Positions 1 to 8,406 of a stretch of DNA of 64,000 nt are shown piece by piece (within the stretch, counting starts at the first letter, position 1; each line of letters begins with the position of its first letter). Source of the DNA: Bacillus changyiensis (GTDB taxonomy: Bacteria > Bacillota > Bacilli > Bacillales > Bacillaceae); assembly GCF_027706145.1 (NCBI RefSeq), contig NZ_JAQFWW010000007.1, forward strand, positions 1 through 64,000, written 5' to 3'. Below the pieces are notes generated by a model. That model ran no database searches, had not been told where the DNA came from, and saw nothing but the letters and a program-made list of their open reading frames with translations. Made by a program: the position numbers and the translations under genes.

Positions 1-204
1 ATCTTTTGGACTTTGACTTGTTATGGAGCCTTATCCCTTTGTGGAGCCTTGGTATCAGATTTCTGTTCGTCGAGCCAAGATTTTATTCCACGCTTCTTTC
101 AGCCCTTATCTCACGATAAGTACCTTGCGCTTCCTTAGTGGTTGGTCGATGTGTACCCCCACAGTGGACTTTCACCACCTAGATAGTTGCCATGCCTGGC
201 ACAC
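1..204 (-). mobile_element. 5' end of a group II intron, probably class C (partial, runs off the left edge)
   Basis: Read on the minus strand from position 204 leftwards, the sequence opens with GTGTGCC, matching the GUGYG 5' end of group II introns, and soon carries GGTGAAAGTCC, a common element of bacterial intron domain I. The start lies 8 nt downstream of a perfect terminator hairpin (213-237) belonging to the mta-like gene. Insertion just behind a rho-independent terminator is the known target preference of group IIC introns. The intron-encoded reverse transcriptase would lie outside the window, so class and completeness are inferred. A 98-codon plus-strand reading frame at 23-319 overlaps this region and the mta gene and is not considered real. 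Confidence 0.65.
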
Positions 205-212
205 ATACAGAA

Positions 213-237
213 AGGGGCATCTTTTAACAATGCCCCT
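213..237 (-). terminator. terminator of the mta-like gene and probable intron target
   Basis: Perfect 8-bp stem AGGGGCAT/ATGCCCCT with a 9-nt loop, followed on the minus strand by TTCTGTAT and then the intron 5' end. It lies just after the stop codon of the MerR-family gene. Confidence 0.75.
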
Positions 238-246
238 ACTACCTAT

Positions 247-993
247 TTACTTTTCATTCCGCTCGGCAAAGACTGTCATCGCCTCAGACATAAATTTTGC
301 TAAGCCCTCACCATATTGATCGATGTTCTTCGTAAAACGGTTATCACAAATATACAACTCTCCTAAGCCTTTGAATGCTTCAAGCGTGTAGTGGTGTCCA
401 GTTTCATGATTTAAAAACTGATACCATTCCTTAATGGCCGACTGTGCCTGTTCTGAATCAGGTGCACACTGGCGAACTTCGGCCAGCTTTTTGTAAATCG
501 CAGAAAATTGCTGTGCGAATGCTTTTTGTTCTTGTTTAGATTTTGCAACCATTTTAGCATTCGTTTTGTCAATGACTTCATCACCCCATCGTTCACGGGC
601 TTCCGCTTCGTACGGATCTTGACTGAAATCAAAACCGGCAAATTTTTCTGTATTTGTCATAGCAATTTCTCCTTTCATATATTGAATCGTTTTGTCAATT
701 GTTATCATCATTTGATTGATTCGGTTCCGTTTTTCAAGCAGCATTTTTCGATGTAGCTGTAATGCCTCATACCGGTTATAAGAAGGACTCTCGAGAATCA
801 TTTTAATTTTTTTCAAAGGGAAGTCTAACTCTCTAAAAAATAAGATTTGCTGCAACTTTTCCAAATCGTCATTTGAATAAAGTCGATAGCCAGACTCTGT
901 CGTCTCAGCTGGTGTTAATAAGCCGATTTCATCATAATGATGCAGTGTGCGCACACTAATGCCGACTAAATCAGCAACTTCTTTAACTTTCAT
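247..993 (-). CDS. mta: MerR-family transcriptional activator with TipAS effector domain (Mta-like)
   Basis: Cytoplasmic DNA-binding regulator, 248 aa, close in length to B. subtilis Mta, which activates multidrug-efflux genes. The N-terminus is a MerR winged helix (residues 1-70) with the motif RTLHHYDEIGLL, followed by a dimerisation helix (about 75-110). A C-terminal TipAS-type domain runs from about 125 to 245 and contains the family-like stretch FKGLGELYICDNRF. Start ATG at 993 has GGGAGG upstream. The promoter shows the 19-bp spacer diagnostic of MerR-type control, so autoregulation is likely. No efflux gene lies next to it; its targets are probably elsewhere. The family is clear; the Mta orthology is by recalled similarity. 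Confidence 0.85.
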   Translation of the reverse strand: MKVKEVADLVGISVRTLHHYDEIGLLTPAETTESGYRLYSNDDLEKLQQILFFRELDFPLKKIKMILESPSYNRYEALQLHRKMLLEKRNRINQMMITIDKTIQYMKGEIAMTNTEKFAGFDFSQDPYEAEARERWGDEVIDKTNAKMVAKSKQEQKAFAQQFSAIYKKLAEVRQCAPDSEQAQSAIKEWYQFLNHETGHHYTLEAFKGLGELYICDNRFTKNIDQYGEGLAKFMSEAMTVFAERNEK

Positions 994-1016
994 GATGTGT
1001 CCTCCCTTCTTTATTG

Positions 1017-1047
1017 ACTATAAAGTATCACGTAACGGAAGAGTCAA
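1017..1047 (-). promoter_or_regulatory. MerR-type promoter/operator with 19-bp spacer
   Basis: On the minus strand TTGACT (1042-1047) and TATAGT (1017-1022) are separated by 19 bp instead of 17. The spacer contains CCGTTACGTG, resembling known MerR/TipAL/Mta operators. It lies 24 bp upstream of the mta-like start codon, so autoregulation is inferred. Confidence 0.6.
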
Positions 1048-1050
1048 TAC

Positions 1051-1234
1051 TTTAACAAAAAAAATAAGCAAGCTACAGCCCGCATTACTTTTTCTCCACA
1101 AATATGTTTAAGATGATTTCAGAATTTTAACAACGAATCATCCAGTTACTCCTTCAGTTGAATAAGAAGTTACTTCTTATTTCATTTCCAAACATATTTT
1201 TTTACAACAAGTCTACCTTCTTCTCATTCTACTT
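1051..1234. other. non-coding stretch with small inverted repeats
   Basis: No convincing gene. A 10-bp perfect inverted repeat AAATATGTTT/AAACATATTT sits at 1100-1109 and 1190-1199, with a smaller AAGAAGT/ACTTCTT dyad inside. It could be the edge of a degraded mobile element, but no transposase is recognisable. Confidence 0.3.
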
Positions 1235-1815
1235 TGCATGTTGAATATACGACTCTACTATCTTTGAATTCCTCTGGATTAACTTTATCCTCCAAAAGAA
1301 TTAGCCGTGACTTTAGAGGATTTACTCGATAATCCTCATTTCTTCCGATGATTTTCCCAGCCCACTCAAGCTGACGCAGGTTTTTGAGGAACTGATTGAC
1401 AAGCTATTTTTCATAAGCTGCTCTATCCAGTTGATTCGGCATGGCTTAACAACGCCAAAGTTTTGATCACTCTCATTTAATACCGCTTCAATCTGCGCAC
1501 GTTGTTATTGATTGTCTATTCCTAAACTGAAATGTGATGTTTGCCATCTAGATGAAGTGTAAGGTTTTGATGATCGGGAAGCTTGATACCCTTCTGAGTC
1601 AACTCCAAACTGGTTATTTAAACGCTGTCGATCAAGATTAAATTTCAATCATTGCGCTTGTTTCGGTTGTTTACTGATGGAAAGAGAGTCTGTTTTAACG
1701 TCCGACTGCTGATTTCGTTTTGATAGCTGGTTTTTTTGAGTTCATCAACTGTTCAGTATAAAGTGAAAGTTTTACCGTGTCTCTAATCTTCATGGGAGCT
1801 CCTTGCATGGCTAAA
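1235..1815 (-). pseudogene. decayed coding region, unidentified
   Basis: On the minus strand a possible start at about 1794 opens MKIRDTVKLSLYTEQL. After that, peptide-like stretches continue only by switching frame, for example LDRQRLNNQFGVDSEGYQAS, QIEAVLNESDQNFGV and FLKNLRQLEWAGKIIGRN, each ended by stops. The pattern fits an old gene broken by several indels. I do not recognise the family. It spans most of an otherwise empty 860-bp gap. Confidence 0.4.
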
Positions 1816-1852
1816 AGTGGATTTTTTTATATCGGTCAATTTTTAACCAATT

Positions 1853-2683
1853 TTACCAACCGTATGTTTGATCATATTGATAATTGATCTTCAGTTGTGG
1901 TGATCTCCAGGTAGAACGGCTGTGAGCAAGTGAATAGTATCTGACATTCCAAATGGTTTTGACAGGTAAGCCTAGTTCCGGTTTCATATCACGAAATATT
2001 GTTCCCCCAGAAACCGTTGTGTGCCAGACCCCTTCTTCTTGATTGAGTACTTCTCGATAGGTGTGACCAAGGCTTGGAGAAATCGTTCCCTCGGCCGAGA
2101 CGCTTTTTACAATCGCTCCATCAGGAATGGTTGAAACATTTTTCAAGTTCGCTACAGCTAGCGGAGAAGCGATTCCTTTTCCTGGACTGGATATCGATGA
2201 TGGTGACAGGTTTGCGGTATAGTAACCGCTTTTAAACCTATCTATGAATTCCAATCTGTAAAATCCCCATCCATCATATGTTCCATTTTTAGATATTACA
2301 GCCGCAATGTACCTACCTGATTCAGGTACATCAAACCGAATAATGTCGTTTTGATTGCCTGTTCTTTCGGAAGAGGCTACAGCAGGGTAGTTATAGGAAT
2401 CTTTGAATAAATAAAGATCATAATCTGTATTGGCCGGGACTTCTCTGAGATGAATAGCAAGTTGATCTCCTTTTGAGGCATAAAACTTATAATAATCTTT
2501 ATCACTTTCACTATGGATCGTTGCCGAAATCAATTTATATTTCCACAATCCTACATCATGAGCTGAAGCAAGGGAATCATTAGGTTCATACTCGTCTTCA
2601 TGAACATTGGCCGCTGCGGCTGAGTACTCAGGAACAGCTATCAATAAAACACTTAATATGAATAGACATAAACCTTTTTTCAT
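1853..2683 (-). CDS. secreted protein with bacterial pre-peptidase C-terminal (PPC)-like domain
   Basis: 276 aa from ATG 2683 (GGGAGG 9 nt upstream; a GTG two codons earlier is too close to it). The N-terminus is a signal peptide: KK, a hydrophobic core, then SAAAA (about residues 1-25). Residues 27-150 resemble a PPC beta-sandwich: DEYEPNDSLASA opening, SDKDYYKFYASKGDQL, and YDLYLF. PPC domains usually accompany secreted peptidases, but no catalytic domain is present here. The remaining C-terminal half (about 155-276) is not recognised. Predicted extracellular; function unknown. It stands alone. Confidence 0.7.
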   Translation of the reverse strand: MKKGLCLFILSVLLIAVPEYSAAAANVHEDEYEPNDSLASAHDVGLWKYKLISATIHSESDKDYYKFYASKGDQLAIHLREVPANTDYDLYLFKDSYNYPAVASSERTGNQNDIIRFDVPESGRYIAAVISKNGTYDGWGFYRLEFIDRFKSGYYTANLSPSSISSPGKGIASPLAVANLKNVSTIPDGAIVKSVSAEGTISPSLGHTYREVLNQEEGVWHTTVSGGTIFRDMKPELGLPVKTIWNVRYYSLAHSRSTWRSPQLKINYQYDQTYGW

Positions 2684-2826
2684 TTGCACTTGCCTCCCAT
2701 TTAAGTGATGACCATAAAAGGAACTCCCTCTCCTTTATATCGCATCAAAAATTCATTTTAAAGACAAAATTGAAAAAAACTAGAAAAATTCACTCATTTT
2801 TAACATTTTCTAAACATTTCACAACC

Positions 2827-4041
2827 TCAACCATCGAGAGACTCTTTTTGGCGAGGACTTCTACTAAAGAAATGAAAAGTTCCATAAAAAGCAGCTATTA
2901 ATAGTAAAACGCCACAAGATACGTATACGAAACGAACCCCAACCACATCTGTTAGCACACCGATCCCAATAATCGATAACATATAAACCAACTGAATGAA
3001 GGTAGACCTTGCCGCCATGATATCAGCCAAAATGCTCTCGTCTAGACGATTTTGAATAAAAGTTTCTTGACATAAGTCACGCAAAACAAAAGCAGGCCCC
3101 ATCAACAGCACAAGGATGAGTGCTAAGTAAGGGTTAGAAAGTAAACCATATATAACAGTAAAGACTCCATATACAATCGCTCCTAAAAACATAGAAAAGA
3201 GTAAATTCTTTTGTAGTCTATCGGAAACTTTAAAGATGACAATTCCGCCAATAATTGTTCCTAAATAATAACCACCATTTATATATCCCCACCAAGCTTC
3301 ATCCTTATGTAAAACTTGACTGACATATGCTAACGAAACAGACGCCGTCCAAATCATTCCCGCCCAAGATTCTATTAAATCCATGACCAGCAACACTTTA
3401 AGGTCTTGGTGTTGAAATAAAGTTGACCAACCCTTTTTTAAACGATTAATAGGGGATCCTTTTGCACCTTGCTTCTGTTTGATGTTTAGGAAAAACAAAC
3501 AGGAAAGTGAAACGAGTACTAAAGAAATCGTGATCCATAATGTGAAGTCTTTTCCTAAAAAAGATAAGGTGATTCCCCCAAAAGCCCAGCCAATGAATTG
3601 AAAAGTTTGATCGGTTACAGATATTAAGCCATTCGCTTTGACTCTTTGGTTTTCTGCAACAACTGAGCGAATGATTGTGCTTTTTATAGGGACAAACCAC
3701 CCATTAAAAAAAGAAATCATCGCAATGATGGCGAACATGAAAGCAAGCGTTAATATATCTGAATAGCTTTGACGAAATAACCACACGAAACATAATAAGA
3801 AAGCAAGCTGTACACTTTGGGAAGTGATGAATAAAAATCGAAATGATCGGCGGCTTGATAACAATGGAAGGGTTGCGCTGCCTATCATTCGGAAAAGAAG
3901 ACTGATCAAGGTGATGAAAGAAGCTATTGTTGTAGAGCTTGTCACACTATAAACATAGAGTGTGACAAGCATTGTGTAAAGCGCAAATCCTAAATTTGTA
4001 GTCGATTGACTCATTAAGATAATATAATATGACCGACTCAG
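2827..4041 (-). CDS. MFS transporter, probable efflux permease
   Basis: About 404 aa with roughly twelve hydrophobic segments in two halves, of the general drug/macrolide-efflux type of the major facilitator superfamily. It follows the acyl-CoA ligase gene directly, so the two are probably co-transcribed and the permease may export the ligase's product or substrate; that is inference. The start is unusual. The ligase stop codon TGA overlaps a CTG (CTGA, 4038-4041) placed 7 nt after GGGGG, whereas the only GTG in frame (4047) abuts the Shine-Dalgarno. I favour CTG at 4041 by stop-start coupling; ATG at 4014 is a fallback. Confidence 0.8.
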   Translation of the reverse strand: MSRSYYIILMSQSTTNLGFALYTMLVTLYVYSVTSSTTIASFITLISLLFRMIGSATLPLLSSRRSFRFLFITSQSVQLAFLLCFVWLFRQSYSDILTLAFMFAIIAMISFFNGWFVPIKSTIIRSVVAENQRVKANGLISVTDQTFQFIGWAFGGITLSFLGKDFTLWITISLVLVSLSCLFFLNIKQKQGAKGSPINRLKKGWSTLFQHQDLKVLLVMDLIESWAGMIWTASVSLAYVSQVLHKDEAWWGYINGGYYLGTIIGGIVIFKVSDRLQKNLLFSMFLGAIVYGVFTVIYGLLSNPYLALILVLLMGPAFVLRDLCQETFIQNRLDESILADIMAARSTFIQLVYMLSIIGIGVLTDVVGVRFVYVSCGVLLLIAAFYGTFHFFSRSPRQKESLDG

Positions 4042-5540
4042 ATGCACTCCCCCCGTAATGCATGCTTAACGACTTTTCCTAGTCTGTTTTTCGGAAGACT
4101 TTTAACAAATATGATTTCGGGTACTTTGTAGTTTGCTAGCCGTTCTTTGCAATAAGATATGATATTCTCCTTTCCCAGACAATATGTTTCATTCACCACA
4201 ACATATGCCCTTGGAATCTCGCCATACACCTCATCTGGAACACCGATGACAGCAGACTCAATGACACCAGGCACTTGTTCAATAATGTCTTCGACTTGAT
4301 GAGGATAAATATTGTCTCCACCATAAACAATCACATCTTTATAGCGGCCTGTTATATACAAGAACCCTTCTTCATCAAGACAACCCGAGTCCCCCATATA
4401 AAACCAACCATCTTTCAGCACTTGTTCTGTAGCATGTCGATTTTGATAATATCCTGCAAAAACATACGGACTTTTAATGACGACTTCCCCCACTTCACCT
4501 GGTGGAAGCTCCTCATGTGTGCTTGGATCTTTGATCTTGACACTGACACGTGGAATCGGTTTTCCGGCTGAATGGACTTTGTCCCAGCCCATGTCAGGTC
4601 TCCATGAACTAACCGTCCATGCTTCAGTACTGCCGTAACCTTGAACCATCATCACTCCATAATCTTTAAATTCCTTGAACAAGCGCGTCGGAACCTTTGT
4701 CCCGCCGGAAATAAAAGCGCTAACTGATGACAGGTTAAACGACCGTTTTTTCATTTCTTCCAACATGTATGTGTAAACAGATGGAAACGCCATCATCATA
4801 TGAATCTGTTTTCTCTCAATTTCTTGTAAAATCTCAACTGGTTTAGGTTCCCATAAAAAATGCAGTGTCACTCCCCCAAATGCACCTTGAAGAAGATGAT
4901 TGAGTGAACTCATATGATATAAAGGATGACACGCTAAAAACCGGGTACCCCTATGTTGCCTTCCATTGATATGTAGATCTGTTAAATAGGTAGTCAAACT
5001 ACCATGATTCACCATACAGCCTTTTGGATTCCCGGTCGTCCCTGACGTGAATAACAATAATGCTAAATCATCTTCTGCCACCTGCTCTATATTTAGCTGA
5101 GATGGCCGCTCAATAAAAATATCTTCAAACTCCTCTGTTGTATTCATTCCAATTCCAGCTTCGATCATAAGTGATGACTGAAGGTATTGACCGAGCGGTG
5201 AAAAAACAGGAGCAAATTCTCTGTCATAAAAGATAATACTTGGCTGACTATTTTTTAAAATTCCCTCTACTTCATAAGTTGTCAGCTGCCAGCTTAATGG
5301 AACAACCACCGCACCGATTTTCAATGCCCCAAGTAAAATAACAGGGAAATGATGATTGTTTTTACACAATATCGCAATACAGTCTCCCTTTTGAACACCT
5401 TTCTCTAGCAAAAACTGGGCCAATTTGTTGACCCGATCATGATACTCCTTAAACGACAATGTTCTGTCCCCGCCAGACAAGGCTTCCAATTCAGCTGATT
5501 TTTCCATATGATAATAGATAAAGTGCTGAAGTGTACTCAA
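4038..5540 (-). CDS. AMP-forming acyl-CoA synthetase / acyl-activating enzyme
   Basis: 500 aa, ANL superfamily. It would adenylate a carboxylic acid with ATP and transfer it to CoA. Visible motifs are the P-loop-like FTSGTTGNPKG (about 164-174), YGSTEA (about 300), GWFYMGDSG, the hinge GRYKDVIVYGGDNIYP, and the C-terminal catalytic lysine region PKNRLGKVVK. Length is normal for medium/long-chain acyl-CoA, OSB-CoA or aryl-CoA ligases; the substrate cannot be read from sequence. It is first of a two-gene unit with the MFS transporter, whose start overlaps its stop. Confidence 0.85.
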   Translation of the reverse strand: MSTLQHFIYYHMEKSAELEALSGGDRTLSFKEYHDRVNKLAQFLLEKGVQKGDCIAILCKNNHHFPVILLGALKIGAVVVPLSWQLTTYEVEGILKNSQPSIIFYDREFAPVFSPLGQYLQSSLMIEAGIGMNTTEEFEDIFIERPSQLNIEQVAEDDLALLLFTSGTTGNPKGCMVNHGSLTTYLTDLHINGRQHRGTRFLACHPLYHMSSLNHLLQGAFGGVTLHFLWEPKPVEILQEIERKQIHMMMAFPSVYTYMLEEMKKRSFNLSSVSAFISGGTKVPTRLFKEFKDYGVMMVQGYGSTEAWTVSSWRPDMGWDKVHSAGKPIPRVSVKIKDPSTHEELPPGEVGEVVIKSPYVFAGYYQNRHATEQVLKDGWFYMGDSGCLDEEGFLYITGRYKDVIVYGGDNIYPHQVEDIIEQVPGVIESAVIGVPDEVYGEIPRAYVVVNETYCLGKENIISYCKERLANYKVPEIIFVKSLPKNRLGKVVKHALRGECI

Positions 5541-5669
5541 TATTTCTCATCTCCAAATTTCATCATTTTTCACAAAAACAGTTAATACATCTTTGATTTT
5601 ACTGCAAGATTTATCAACTGTAAAACTTTTCATCTTCTATTCGAATACATATAAAGGAAGTGTATTTGT

Positions 5670-6326
5670 ATGAAACCTGACAAAAAGACGAAGTTAAGAG
5701 CCCCCAAACTCCCTGAAGACTTAATTCCGATTCAGTTTGATGAGATAATCAGTGCTGAAAAACACTACTTCAATGGTGTCATTCAAGAGACTTCAGTTGT
5801 TGAACAAACATTTGAAAATCTTGAATTCGAAAAAATGCTCTTTAAAAAATCCGTCTTTCAAAATGTCTCCTTTCGTGACCTACAATTGACAGATGTTGTT
5901 TTTGACTCATGTGATTTATCAAATGTTGACTTCAGTGGCGCCATTATCCATCGAACAGAACTGCACAATTGTAAGCTGTTAGGGGCAAATCTTTCAGAGG
6001 CAACTTTTCGAAATGTTTTATTTGATCAATGTTTAGCCAAATATGGCTCATTCGGCTTTGCAAACTTTAAACAAGTTTGCTTTCAAGATTGCTCACTCCA
6101 AAATACCGATTTTTATGAAATGAAACACAAACAATTGGATTTTAGCAAGTGCAATCTTAATGAAGCAAATTTCTCAGGAACTGAATTAAATAAGCTTGAT
6201 TTAAGGAGCTGTACATTTGATCATATCACTGTTTCTCTAGATAAATTGAACGGTTGTATCGTCTCATCTGAACAAGCTGTCGGATTTGCTAAAACGCTTG
6301 GGCTTGTTGTGAAAGAAGCGGATTAA
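5670..6326 (+). CDS. pentapeptide-repeat protein
   Basis: 218 aa. From about residue 45 to 195 the sequence follows the five-residue A(D/N)LXX pattern, with hydrophobic or aromatic residues every fifth position, for example LSNVDFSGA and LNEANFSGTELNKLDL. This predicts a right-handed quadrilateral beta-helix. Some family members (Qnr, MfpA) mimic DNA and protect gyrase, and the closing QAVGFAKTLGLVV resembles the C-terminus of Firmicute Qnr-like proteins, but the first 40 residues do not match Qnr well. Function is therefore left open. GGAAG precedes the start; a strong hairpin follows the stop. Confidence 0.75.
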   Translation: MKPDKKTKLRAPKLPEDLIPIQFDEIISAEKHYFNGVIQETSVVEQTFENLEFEKMLFKKSVFQNVSFRDLQLTDVVFDSCDLSNVDFSGAIIHRTELHNCKLLGANLSEATFRNVLFDQCLAKYGSFGFANFKQVCFQDCSLQNTDFYEMKHKQLDFSKCNLNEANFSGTELNKLDLRSCTFDHITVSLDKLNGCIVSSEQAVGFAKTLGLVVKEAD

Positions 6327-6331
6327 AAAAA

Positions 6332-6368
6332 CTTGTCGATCAAGCCTTTAAACGGCTTTGTCGACAAG
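6332..6368. terminator. bidirectional terminator
   Basis: Stem CTTGTCGA/TCGACAAG with further pairing AAGCC/GGCTT around a short loop, located between the convergent pentapeptide-repeat and DUF3900 genes. Confidence 0.7.
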
Positions 6369-6380
6369 CTCATATTAAAA

Positions 6381-7451
6381 CTACGCTTCAGAGTTTCGCT
6401 TTGTCATCCTCTCAATCACCTGATGAAGCCCTTCTGGCTTATAAAACTCTACAGGTGAACTTCCTTTTTCAAATGAAATTGTCTCAGCCTCAATTAGTGC
6501 CACATAGCGACCATTCACCTTGGCGAGATGAATCGTATCTCCAAATCCAGCTAAAGGTCCTTTAATCTCAGTTTCACCTAGTTTCATTTTCAGCTCAGCC
6601 TCTGGGACATGTTCAATCATTTGTGCAGCAGCTTCAATCACCTGATGTGTGTCAAGGCGTTCTTGAATGTCCCGCTTTTCACTAGCTTCCCAGATTTCAA
6701 GATCATGTTCAAACTGCTGGCGCTCCTCACTTGTGTCTGAAAATGTTTCATATACATGCTCCTGTACCATATTCATCACTTGTGTTTTCATGATTTGCGG
6801 CATTGATTCACCATATTCAACAAACTTTAAGAAATCTTCAAAATAACGCGCGTGTGAAGACTGATGAATTTTGACTTCGCTTTCTTCTGTCATGCCTTCT
6901 TCAGGCATGTATGGATATTGAATTGATTTCATGTTTTTCGTAGTAATCGCCATTTCAACCTTCTGGATTAATGAAGCTTCATCTGCAATCGAAGCGACTT
7001 TCGGTTCGAAATCGCATTTCATCACAAAGACAAATGCATCATCAAAGTACTTGCGCGGCACTGCGGAGGCCACTAAAAATACACCACCTCTGACAGCACT
7101 CGTATCAAGGTATGTATGGACAAACTGTTCACTCAGTTCAATGAAATCTTCTTTTGTTGTCGCTTCTTTTGTCCGATGAAACAAATTATAATTTGGATTG
7201 GAGTCTAGGGCATGCCCAGGTTCAGTAATAAAGCGACCGATTTTCGTTGGCACCTGTTCTGACTTAGGATGTCGTTCTGCTTTCCGTTTAACAATTTTTT
7301 TGAGTTCGCCATCTAAAAAATCTTTCAGTTCACTATGTTCAAACTCTGTTGTATCAAGCGTCTGAAAATGTTTAAACTGTTTGTTCGCCTGTTCATCTTT
7401 GCCATCTACTTGGATGACGTAAAAAGAAATAAACCGAATCTCAAAATCCAT
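6381..7451 (-). CDS. DUF3900 family protein
   Basis: 356 aa from the ATG at 7451, chosen over the ATG eight codons upstream because AGGGTGA precedes it and the family begins MDF-I-F. The conserved central part (TKIGRFITEPGHALDSN, ITTKNMKSIQYPYMPEEGM, HARYFEDFLKFVEYGESMP) resembles a nucleoid-associated-type fold (NdpA/YejK-like), but no activity is known to me. No signal peptide or membrane segment; predicted cytoplasmic. Single gene with its own intergenic regions. The family assignment is from memory of conserved Bacillus hypothetical proteins. Confidence 0.65.
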   Translation of the reverse strand: MDFEIRFISFYVIQVDGKDEQANKQFKHFQTLDTTEFEHSELKDFLDGELKKIVKRKAERHPKSEQVPTKIGRFITEPGHALDSNPNYNLFHRTKEATTKEDFIELSEQFVHTYLDTSAVRGGVFLVASAVPRKYFDDAFVFVMKCDFEPKVASIADEASLIQKVEMAITTKNMKSIQYPYMPEEGMTEESEVKIHQSSHARYFEDFLKFVEYGESMPQIMKTQVMNMVQEHVYETFSDTSEERQQFEHDLEIWEASEKRDIQERLDTHQVIEAAAQMIEHVPEAELKMKLGETEIKGPLAGFGDTIHLAKVNGRYVALIEAETISFEKGSSPVEFYKPEGLHQVIERMTKRNSEA

Positions 7452-7642
7452 CTTCTGTTCACCCTGTTTCCTCATTGTTCAGTTCTTCAAGTATAGGGAA
7501 ATGCTAATCTTTCGTCAATTTCAGAAAGGGAGGAACATTACAGCAATAGTGGAAGACTTTATCTATGCAGCTATATATGTGACCATTTGAAATGAGTTAA
7601 CTAGTAAAATAATCGTTGGCTAATCTAGAGATTTAGCTCAGG

Positions 7643-7667
7643 AAGACCGTACTCTATGTGCGGTCTT
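7643..7667. terminator. hairpin downstream of the ABC cluster
   Basis: Perfect 7-bp stem AAGACCG/CGGTCTT with an 11-nt loop. No long T-tract on the minus strand, so terminator activity for the ycbO-like gene is uncertain. Confidence 0.35.
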
Positions 7668-7694
7668 TGTTAAGAATCTCTTGTCCAATTTCAG

Positions 7695-8393
7695 TTATGA
7701 AAGTACATCTTTTTTTTCTATCTGTCTGACAGTCAAATATGATAATACGATCCCGACAGCTGCCAAAGATAGGGGAATATAAATGATCGAAGACAAAGAA
7801 AATACTGGGTTTGTAGAACTAATCAGCATAACAATAATGACCGAGGAAATAATAGTTGCCGAAATGGATTGTTTACGCATACCAAAATAGATTGGCACTA
7901 AACTGGTGCCGGCAGCACCGAATGCAAAAATCACAATTTTTAGAACCTGATCATAAACGATATTGGCTGTGATTTCTCCTTGAACAACAGGAAAGAATGA
8001 ATTTAGCATAAAGAAAATAGTCGCAATGAAGACATTTGATATTAAAATGGTGACAAATGTCAATACTCCAACGATGCCTAGCTTAGCAGTCATTATTTTT
8101 TTCCGACTCACCGGGTATGTAAACAACACAAGTATTGTTTTATTTTTAAACTCAGAAATGACTAATCTTGAAAGCAATACTGCACCGTAAATGATAAAAA
8201 CCGCTCTAACGAAGGTGCCGATGACAAGAAATGCTTCAGCAATATCGTGGAACGCACCTGTGCTTTCTGCTTTTTCTGAATAGCTGATCATCCATAGTAG
8301 CCCAAGAATGATGAGGTTTGCAATGATAACTCCACGTACATACCCGGCCAGCTTTAATTTTTTAATTTCTATTCTCATCAAATTTAACATCAA
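7695..8393 (-). CDS. ycbO: ABC-2 type transporter permease (YcbO-like)
   Basis: 232 aa with about six hydrophobic helices, typical of small BcrB/MutE-type ABC-2 permeases, sharing one operon with the ATPase, sensor kinase and response regulator upstream. The set matches the B. subtilis ycbL-ycbM-ycbN-ycbO order and protein sizes. It would form the membrane half of a transporter with the YcbN-like ATPase. Such systems often export or confer immunity to peptide antibiotics, but the substrate is unknown. It follows the ATPase stop after 13 bp. Confidence 0.8.
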   Translation of the reverse strand: MMLNLMRIEIKKLKLAGYVRGVIIANLIILGLLWMISYSEKAESTGAFHDIAEAFLVIGTFVRAVFIIYGAVLLSRLVISEFKNKTILVLFTYPVSRKKIMTAKLGIVGVLTFVTILISNVFIATIFFMLNSFFPVVQGEITANIVYDQVLKIVIFAFGAAGTSLVPIYFGMRKQSISATIISSVIIVMLISSTNPVFSLSSIIYIPLSLAAVGIVLSYLTVRQIEKKDVLS

Positions 8394-8406
8394 GTTTCAG
8401 CCTCCT

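Noticed and set aside
23..319. 98-codon plus-strand reading frame at the left edge
   Set aside because: It overlaps the intron end, the terminator and the 3' end of the mta-like gene on the other strand, and has no ribosome site.
5670..6326. Calling the pentapeptide-repeat protein a quinolone-resistance Qnr
   Set aside because: Only the repeat pattern and a short C-terminal resemblance support it; the N-terminus differs, so the general family name is kept.
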